The position numbers and the translations under genes are program-made. 35,085 nt of DNA from Bacteroidales bacterium. Lineage in GTDB: Bacteria > Bacteroidota > Bacteroidia > Bacteroidales > P3. The stretch spans positions 1 to 35,085 of the forward strand of contig JAFWOP010000087.1 of NCBI GenBank assembly GCA_017545365.1, written 5' to 3'. Below the pieces are notes generated by a model. The model was not told the DNA's origin. It worked only from the letters and a program-made list of their open reading frames with translations, and made no database searches. Of this stretch, positions 29,771 through 35,085 are shown in pieces; the first letter of the stretch is position 1; each line of letters opens with the position of its first letter.

Positions 29771-30865
29771 ATGAACGAAGAATACAGGGACGAACTGGAA
29801 CTGGCCGCCGAGGAACTGGAGGATGCTGCCGGGGATGCTGAGTCGGATGGGCTTTACGAGCACTTCCGCTTTGTGGCCGACCCGGGACAGGCTCCGCTGC
29901 GCGTCGACAAGTTCATGCAGGAGAAGATGCAGCACTCGTCGCGCAACCGCATCCAAAAGGCTGCCGACGCAGGCTTCATCCACGTGAACGACAGCCCCGT
30001 GAAGAGCAACTACAAGGTGCGTCCGGGCGACGTGGTGACGCTGATGCTCGACCGCCCGCGCCACGACTCCACCATCGAGGCCGAGGACATACCGCTGGAG
30101 ATTGTCTACGAGGACAGCGACCTGATGGTCATCAATAAGCCGGCCGGCATGGTGGTACACCCCGGGGCAGGCAACTTCCACGGCACGCTCATCAATGCCA
30201 TTGCCTGGCACCTAAAGGACGATGCGCGCTTCGACGCCAACGACCCGGAGGTGGGACTGGTGCACCGCATCGACAAGGACACCAGCGGTCTGCTCGTCGT
30301 GGCCAAGACGCCCGAGGCAAAGTCGAAACTGGGACTGCAGTTCTTCAACCACGACACCCATCGGTCGTATCTGGCCCTGGTGTGGTGTAACTTCACCGAA
30401 GACGAGGGCCGCATCGAAGGCAACATCGGGCGCGACCCGAAGGACCGCCTGCGCATGATGGTATTCCCGCCCGACTCGGAGATAGGCAAACCAGCCGTCA
30501 CCCACTGGCGCGTGGTGGAGCGCTTCGGCTACACAACGCTGGTGGAATGCCGGTTGGAGACGGGCCGCACGCACCAGATTCGTGCCCACATGCGCCACAT
30601 CGGCCACCCGCTGTTCTGCGACGAGCGCTACGGCGGCACCGAAATACTGCGCGGCCAGCGCAGCAGCACTTACAAGGCGTTCATCCAGAACTGCTTCAAC
30701 ATCTGCCCCAGACAGGTGCTGCACGCACAGACACTGGGTTTCCGCCACCCCTCCACGGGCGAGCAGATGGACTTCACCTCGCCGCTGCCACAAGACATGC
30801 AGCAACTCATCGAGAAGTGGCGCGCCTATATCCACGGCACCACTGCCGACACTTTTGCAGAATAA
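29771..30865 (+). CDS. RluD-type rRNA pseudouridine synthase
   Basis: The protein has 364 residues. After an acidic N-terminus of about 35 residues comes an S4 RNA-binding domain (RVDKFMQEKMQHSSRNRIQK). The catalytic RluA/RluD domain has GLVHRIDKDTSGLLVVAK (catalytic Asp) and ETGRTHQIRAHMRHIGHPL. It should isomerise uridines in 23S rRNA; the exact sites are not readable. It starts 11 bases after the PASTA gene and 19 bases before ddl, so it is in the same operon. Confidence 0.93.
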   Translation: MNEEYRDELELAAEELEDAAGDAESDGLYEHFRFVADPGQAPLRVDKFMQEKMQHSSRNRIQKAADAGFIHVNDSPVKSNYKVRPGDVVTLMLDRPRHDSTIEAEDIPLEIVYEDSDLMVINKPAGMVVHPGAGNFHGTLINAIAWHLKDDARFDANDPEVGLVHRIDKDTSGLLVVAKTPEAKSKLGLQFFNHDTHRSYLALVWCNFTEDEGRIEGNIGRDPKDRLRMMVFPPDSEIGKPAVTHWRVVERFGYTTLVECRLETGRTHQIRAHMRHIGHPLFCDERYGGTEILRGQRSSTYKAFIQNCFNICPRQVLHAQTLGFRHPSTGEQMDFTSPLPQDMQQLIEKWRAYIHGTTADTFAE

Positions 30866-30884
30866 TCAATAACATCATATCACT

Positions 30885-31886
30885 ATGAACACAACGAAAA
30901 GAACCATTGCCATCGTCTGCGGTGGCGACTCTTCCGAGCACGACGTATCGCTGCGCTCGGCACAAGGACTCTATTCCTTCTTCGACCACGACCGCTACAA
31001 CATTTTCATTGTCGACATCAAGGGGCTCGACTGGCACGTGAACCTGCCCGACGGCACCACGGAGAAGATCGACAAGAACGACTTTTCCTTCAAATACGAC
31101 GGCAAGACCGTATGGTTCGACTACGCCTACATCACCATTCACGGCACGCCAGGCGAGAACGGCATCATGCAGGGCTACTTCGACCTGCTGCATATGCCCT
31201 ACTCCACCAGTTCGGTGCTCGTGGAGGCGCTGACGTTCGACAAGTTCGCACTGAACAACTACATGCGGGCTTTCGGCGTGAATGTCGCCGATAGCATCTT
31301 GCTGCACCGCGGCGAGGAAAACAAGTACACGGAGGAAGAGATAGAGGCCCGTCTGGGCATGCCCTGCTTCGTGAAGCCCACGGCCGACGGCTCGAGCTTC
31401 GGCGTGTCGAAGGTGAAGAAAGCCGACCAACTGGCTCCCGCCCTGCGCAATGCCTTCATGGAGTGCGAACAGGTGATGATTGAGCGCTTCATGGATGGCA
31501 CCGAGGTCACCGTGGGCTGCTACAAGACGAAGGAGAAGACAGTGGTGTTCCCCGTCACAGAGGTGGTCACCAACAACGAGTTCTTCGACTACGACGCGAA
31601 GTACAACGGCCAGGTGCAGGAAATCACCCCTGCCCGCATCTCGCCCGAACTCACCGCAGCCCTGCAGGCCGAGACCTCGCGCATCTACGACATCCTGCAC
31701 TGCAACGGCATCATCCGCGTCGACTACATCGTCACGAAGAATGCCGACGGCACCGACCGCATCAACATGCTTGAAGTCAACACCACCCCCGGCATGACCG
31801 CCACCAGCTTCATCCCCCAGCAGGTGCGCGCCGCCGGCCTCGACATCAAGGAAGTCCTGACCGAGATTGTGGAGAACCAATTCTAG
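30885..31886 (+). CDS. ddl: D-alanine-D-alanine ligase
   Basis: The protein has 333 residues. The ATP-grasp signatures are present: the N-terminal VCGGDSSEHDVSLRSAQGLY, HGTPGENGIMQGYFDLL, CFVKPTADGSSFGVSKV, and MLEVNTTPGMTATSFIPQQ at the C-terminus. It joins two D-alanines for MurF to add to the peptidoglycan precursor. It is the third gene of the PASTA operon. Its stop codon is the first three bases of the inverted-repeat cassette that follows. Confidence 0.96.
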   Translation: MNTTKRTIAIVCGGDSSEHDVSLRSAQGLYSFFDHDRYNIFIVDIKGLDWHVNLPDGTTEKIDKNDFSFKYDGKTVWFDYAYITIHGTPGENGIMQGYFDLLHMPYSTSSVLVEALTFDKFALNNYMRAFGVNVADSILLHRGEENKYTEEEIEARLGMPCFVKPTADGSSFGVSKVKKADQLAPALRNAFMECEQVMIERFMDGTEVTVGCYKTKEKTVVFPVTEVVTNNEFFDYDAKYNGQVQEITPARISPELTAALQAETSRIYDILHCNGIIRVDYIVTKNADGTDRINMLEVNTTPGMTATSFIPQQVRAAGLDIKEVLTEIVENQF

Positions 31887-32344
31887 TTTAGAGCGAAGAG
31901 TGAGTAGTGAATAGTTTATGATTAGCTTTGACAAAATATGGTACTGAAAAGGAAAGAAAGCCCATTAAGAATAAAATCTGAAGCTTATTCCATCAGAATT
32001 TCTAATCTTTATCACTTCTTGCTTGACACAAAGAATGAAAAAATTGTTGCCAATCAAATCTATCGTAGCGGAACCAGCATTGGTGCAAACATAGCCGAGG
32101 GGCAGTTTGCTCAAAGTGAAGCCGATATGATCAACAAGTTTTCTATAGCTCTGAAAGAAGCAGGTGAGACGGAGTATTGGCTGAACAACCTTTTCAAGAG
32201 AGGGCTTATAGAGGAAAAAGGCTATATTTCTATGCTCAATGACAATACTGAACTGATTAAAATGTTGGTAACTTCTATCAAGACTCTGAAAGGGAAACAA
32301 TCGTAAAAGCTAATCATAAACTATTCACTTTTCACTATAAACTA
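31884..32344. mobile_element. Four-helix-bundle gene cassette with inverted-repeat ends
   Basis: Arms at 31884-31930 and 32306-32344 are inverted copies: the inner 24 bases (31906-31929 and 32306-32329, starting AGTGAATAGTTTATGATTAG) match perfectly, and the outer parts match with a 7-base gap. The element starts at the ddl stop and ends six bases before the acyltransferase ATG, and its only gene fills the space between the arms. No transposase is present. Confidence 0.7.
31938..32306 (+). CDS. Four-helix bundle protein (23S rRNA intervening-sequence protein family)
   Basis: The protein has 122 residues. The family features are SEAYSIRISNLYHFLLD, QIYRSGTSIGANIAEGQFAQ (the signature between helices 1 and 2), and KFSIALKEAGETEYWLNNLF. 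Members form pentameric four-helix bundles; they are known from intervening sequences in 23S rRNA genes and, as Avd, beside diversity-generating reverse transcriptases, but many in Bacteroidetes are orphans of unknown role. The gene sits alone between inverted repeats and is AT-rich compared with the ddl and acyltransferase genes around it, which suggests insertion. Confidence 0.9.
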   Translation: MVLKRKESPLRIKSEAYSIRISNLYHFLLDTKNEKIVANQIYRSGTSIGANIAEGQFAQSEADMINKFSIALKEAGETEYWLNNLFKRGLIEEKGYISMLNDNTELIKMLVTSIKTLKGKQS

Positions 32345-32350
32345 TTCACT

Positions 32351-33556
32351 ATGTTTGATGAAATCCGTCCCTATGAGGCCAGTGAGATGCGACAAGCCTT
32401 CGAGGAGTTGCTCGACGACCGACAGTTCAACCTTGTCTTGAAAGGGTTTGCACCATGGTTGCCGAAGGCGGTGCGCAAGGGAGTGCTGCGGCTCGCGTTC
32501 ACGGGTGTGAAGACACCACTCGACTTCCAACTGCGGTTTATGAAGCCCGTGGTGAAGTACATCATCCGCAAGCATACCGATGGCTGCCGGTTCGACGATG
32601 CTGCACTGAAAGGCTTCGACTCGAAGACACTGCAAGACAAACGCAAGGAAGCGCAGGTGGTCGACGCCGACTCCTCGCCCCGCTACACCTTCGTAAGCAA
32701 CCACCGCGACATCGTGCTCGACTCGGCACTGCTCGACGTGATGCTCATCGAGAACGGCTACCCCACAACGGTGGAGATAGGCATCGGCGACAACCTGCTC
32801 ATCTATCCTTGGATCAAGCGGCTCGTGCGCATGAACAAGGCGTTCACCGTGCGACGCTCGCTCACACCGAGGGCCATGCTGGAGTCCAGCCAACTGATGA
32901 GCAGCTACATCCATTACGCCGTGAACACGAAGCGCGAGAACATCTGGATAGCCCAGCGCGAGGGACGCGCCAAGGACAGCAACGACCGCACCCAGGACGC
33001 CGTGCTGAAGATGCTGGCCATGGGCGGTGAGGGAGCGCCTGCCGACCGACTGCGCGACCTGAACATCGTGCCGCTCACCATCAGCTACGAATACGACCCC
33101 TGCGACTACCTGAAGGCGCAGGAGTTCCAGCAGAAGCGCGACAACCCCGCCTTCAAGAAGAGCCGCCAGGACGACCTCGACAACATGAAGACGGGCATCT
33201 TCGGCTACAAGGGGCGCGTGGTCTATCGTTGCGCCGCCCCCATCAACACGTGGATAGACGAACTTGCCGCGCTGCCCAAGACCGAGTTCTACACGGCCCT
33301 CAGCACGCGCATCGATCTGGAGTTGCACCGCAACTACGAACTCTATCCCTGCAACTACATCGCCCTCGACATGCTCAACGGCAACCGCGAACAGGCCAGC
33401 CACTACTCTGAGGCCGACGTGGCCGAGTTCGAACAGTATCTCGCTGCCCAGCTGGCTAAGGTCAGCCTGCCCGAGAAGGACGACGACTTCCTCACCGAGC
33501 GCATGCTGACCATGTACGCCAATCCGCTGCGCAACTATCTGGAAGCAACAAAGTGA
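32351..33556 (+). CDS. 1-acyl-sn-glycerol-3-phosphate acyltransferase-like protein
   Basis: The protein has 401 residues. The acyltransferase motif NHRDIVLDSALLDVML (NHxxxxD, with R in place of the first variable residue; about residues 117-132) and IWIAQREGRAKDSNDRTQDAV fit the PlsC/LPLAT fold. The C-terminal 150 residues (IVPLTISYEYDPCDYLKAQE onwards) are typical of the larger Bacteroidetes members. It probably acylates a lipid at the inner membrane; the acceptor is not readable. It follows ddl across the mobile cassette and precedes the NigD-like lipoprotein by 24 bases. Confidence 0.87.
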   Translation: MFDEIRPYEASEMRQAFEELLDDRQFNLVLKGFAPWLPKAVRKGVLRLAFTGVKTPLDFQLRFMKPVVKYIIRKHTDGCRFDDAALKGFDSKTLQDKRKEAQVVDADSSPRYTFVSNHRDIVLDSALLDVMLIENGYPTTVEIGIGDNLLIYPWIKRLVRMNKAFTVRRSLTPRAMLESSQLMSSYIHYAVNTKRENIWIAQREGRAKDSNDRTQDAVLKMLAMGGEGAPADRLRDLNIVPLTISYEYDPCDYLKAQEFQQKRDNPAFKKSRQDDLDNMKTGIFGYKGRVVYRCAAPINTWIDELAALPKTEFYTALSTRIDLELHRNYELYPCNYIALDMLNGNREQASHYSEADVAEFEQYLAAQLAKVSLPEKDDDFLTERMLTMYANPLRNYLEATK

Positions 33557-33580
33557 ACAAAGTAACGCCATTCCGACATC

Positions 33581-34303
33581 ATGAGCATCTTCAAAAAATC
33601 ACTCACCTCTTTCCTATTACCTATTACCTTTTACCTATTACCTATTACCTTCCTCACCGCCTGCACCTCGGAGAGCTACGAAACGGGTGACGGCAAGTAC
33701 AGCTATCTCCGTGCCGACTTCGGCGAGATACACACCGCGAAGCCGCAACAGGTTGACTACGCCGTCAACGACGAAGGACGCCGCATCAGTTTCGAGACCG
33801 CTCCCACAGTGAAGTGGGCTGAGAAGGGCGACACGCTCTACCGCGCCTTGCTCTACTACAACGACCTGCCCGACAAGGCAGCCCGAAGCATCAGCCTGCA
33901 GCCCGTCTATGTGCTCGCACCAAAGGCGGCCGCCGACGTGAAAGACCCGCGCCACGACCCCGTGACCTTCGAGAGTGCCTGGCTCAGCACCTGCCAGCGC
34001 ACCGACCTGGCCATTGCCACCGACTCGCTGTCGCGCGAGGCCGCTACCCACTACCTGAACATTGCCTTCCTCGTGAAGACCGGACAACCCGACGACGAAA
34101 AGGCACGACAGACCATCGGCATGATGAGCCAGGAGACCGACGACGGTTCGCTGCGACTCACCCTGCTCCACGACCAGGGCACCATTCCTCAATACTACAG
34201 CACCCGCATCTACACCAGCATCCCCCTCTCCGACAGCCAGTTGCAGCGGGGTATCAGCCTTTGCATCAACACCTACGACGGAGAGCTCATCCGAACTTTT
34301 TAA
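33581..34303 (+). CDS. NigD-like lipoprotein
   Basis: The protein has 240 residues. The signal MSIFKKSLTSFLLPITF ends at the lipobox LTAC (Cys 28), so the mature form is a lipoprotein. The body (YSYLRADFGEIHTAKPQQVDY; RALLYYNDLPDKAAR; C-terminal YLNIAFLVKTGQP and LRLTLLHDQGTIPQYYSTRI) matches the NigD-like two-domain family of Bacteroidales. Function of the family is poorly known. The signal peptide is encoded by five 7-bp repeats, so its copy number could change the frame. Confidence 0.85.
   Translation: MSIFKKSLTSFLLPITFYLLPITFLTACTSESYETGDGKYSYLRADFGEIHTAKPQQVDYAVNDEGRRISFETAPTVKWAEKGDTLYRALLYYNDLPDKAARSISLQPVYVLAPKAAADVKDPRHDPVTFESAWLSTCQRTDLAIATDSLSREAATHYLNIAFLVKTGQPDDEKARQTIGMMSQETDDGSLRLTLLHDQGTIPQYYSTRIYTSIPLSDSQLQRGISLCINTYDGELIRTF
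33614..33648 (+). repeat. Five 7-bp tandem repeats in the signal peptide of the NigD-like gene
   Basis: CTATTAC repeats five times in a row (the third copy is CTTTTAC) and encodes the LLPITFYLLPITF core of the signal peptide. A change of one copy would shift the frame; a change of three would keep it. Confidence 0.8.
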
Positions 34304-34415
34304 GTTCTTTTAGCCATAACATTCTACCTTTCCAGTTGTATTAAAGGTAGCATGAGACTTTCGAACAAGACTGAGAATATGAACAGGAGAACCATCAGAA
34401 GCCTGTAATAGATAC

Positions 34416-34455
34416 AAAAAAGGCATCAGAAATCTCGGTTTCTGATACCTTTTTT
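34416..34455. terminator. Bidirectional terminator between the NigD-like and threonine dehydrogenase genes
   Basis: AAAAAAGGCATCAGAAA (34416-34432) pairs almost fully with TTTCTGATACCTTTTTT (34439-34455), so both strands end in T runs. It separates converging genes. Confidence 0.8.
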
Positions 34456-34527
34456 AGCTTGCGGATGTATAAGAAAGCGCCACAGGTCGCGTTGCTACAT
34501 GATTTGGGAGGTTGCTACACCCTGATT

Positions 34528-34986
34528 CTACTTCAGCAGTCGCTTCGAGAGTTGCTCGAGCATGTCGGCCGTCATGGCGGTGATGTCGTACTGCGGCTGC
34601 CAGTCCCACTCGCTGCGGGCGGCACTGTCGTCGAGGCGGTCGGGCCATGAGTCGGCGATGGCCTGCTTCAGCGGGTCTACCTGATACTCCATCTCGAACT
34701 CCGGACGCAGCTTCTTGATTTCGGCGAAGATGGTCTCGGGGGCGAAACTCATCGATGCCACGTTGAAGCCGTTGTGATGGACGAGGCGCGTGGGGTCGGC
34801 CTCCATAAGCGAGATGGCTGCGTGCAGGGCGTCCGGCATGTACATCATGTCCATGAGCGTACCCTCCTTGATGGGGCACACGAACTTCTCGCCGCGCACG
34901 GCCGAGTAGAAGATGTCGACAGCGTAGTCGGTGGTGCCGCCGCCCGGAGGCGTCATGTAGGAGATGATGCCCGGGAATCGCACTGA
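34528..34986 (-). CDS. L-threonine 3-dehydrogenase (epimerase type), C-terminal half
   Basis: About 153 residues match the C-terminal half of the NAD-dependent epimerase-like threonine dehydrogenases: RFPGIISYMTPPGGGTTDYA, CPIKEGTLMDMMYMPDALHA, NVASMSFAPETIFAEIKKL, and DSWPDRLDDSAARSEWDW. The enzyme oxidises L-threonine to 2-amino-3-ketobutyrate. Upstream of the SVRFPG segment, where homologues have a KVAGELL...YGVDVR-type sequence, the frame instead reads GAPPKEHCPFG and meets a stop (about 35052-35054). The N-terminal half is therefore missing, either truly or through a chimeric end of the sequence. Confidence 0.8.
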   Translation of the reverse strand, partial: SVRFPGIISYMTPPGGGTTDYAVDIFYSAVRGEKFVCPIKEGTLMDMMYMPDALHAAISLMEADPTRLVHHNGFNVASMSFAPETIFAEIKKLRPEFEMEYQVDPLKQAIADSWPDRLDDSAARSEWDWQPQYDITAMTADMLEQLSKRLLK

Positions 34987-35085
34987 TCCAAAGGGACAAT
35001 GTTCCTTTGGCGGAGCCCCATTATGAATCATCGCGCCGCGATACATTATTCAGCATGTTCTCAGAGCTTCTGGCTGCCTGTAGAC

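Noticed and set aside
30807..31934. Long ORF antisense to ddl (375 codons)
   Set aside because: It is a GC-rich shadow of ddl, with His/Val/Leu-rich composition and no recognisable domain.
32342..33571. Long ORF antisense to the acyltransferase (409 codons)
   Set aside because: It mirrors the acyltransferase gene exactly and has shadow-type composition; the plus-strand frame has clear motifs.

Overview
The window looks like chromosome from a Bacteroidales bacterium, most likely Prevotella/Segatella-like. Reasons: many promoters fit the Bacteroidetes pattern (TTTG, about 19-20 nt, TAnnTTTG), there is a NigD-like lipoprotein, a DUF1848 protein, orphan four-helix-bundle and reverse transcriptase genes, and several families of GC-rich palindromic repeats. 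Genes in the flanks are GC-rich; the block from about 6.0 to 17.1 kb is visibly AT-rich.

Layout. 1-4.1 kb (minus strand): ackA (cut by the window edge), pta, cdaA, folP, and a DEDDh exonuclease. 4.3-5.97 kb (plus): murF, then tRNA-Pro(CGG) with its own promoter and terminator. 6.0-16.76 kb (minus): an AT-rich accessory block directly after the tRNA. It holds an N-formylglutamate-amidohydrolase-like gene preceded by a structured RNA of about 225 nt with its own promoter and terminator-like end; a run of small poorly known genes (unknown acidic protein, micro-ORF, 5'-truncated SanA/YdcF gene, lipoprotein, HAD protein, and an SSB-like tail remnant); and a tightly packed four-gene operon (NERD nuclease-methyltransferase fusion, SF1 helicase, 807-residue protein of unknown family, DUF1848 protein). 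That operon is the best candidate for an undescribed system, possibly defence. 17.2-20.15 kb: an ECF sigma factor, a membrane protein that is probably its anti-sigma factor, and a large secreted protein, with a striking array of fifteen 22-bp units upstream.

20.8-28.6 kb (minus): lpxH, a MIP18/DUF59 Fe-S assembly factor, radC behind a secreted serpin fusion, an orphan reverse transcriptase with a small partner gene, a glycosyltransferase, and efp. 28.7-34.3 kb (plus): rpmH, then a cell-envelope run of a PASTA protein, an RluD-type pseudouridine synthase, ddl, a four-helix-bundle gene inside long inverted repeats, an acyltransferase, and a NigD-like lipoprotein. The last 0.5 kb holds the C-terminal half of an L-threonine dehydrogenase whose homology stops about 100 bp before the edge.

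Short repeats are the recurring theme. One GC-rich inverted-repeat family fills the ackA/pta and lpxH/DUF59 gaps exactly, leaving one base between the element and the neighbouring start or stop codon. A related form is inserted in frame inside lpxH and the glycosyltransferase. All names here come from reading the translated sequence; no database search was run.
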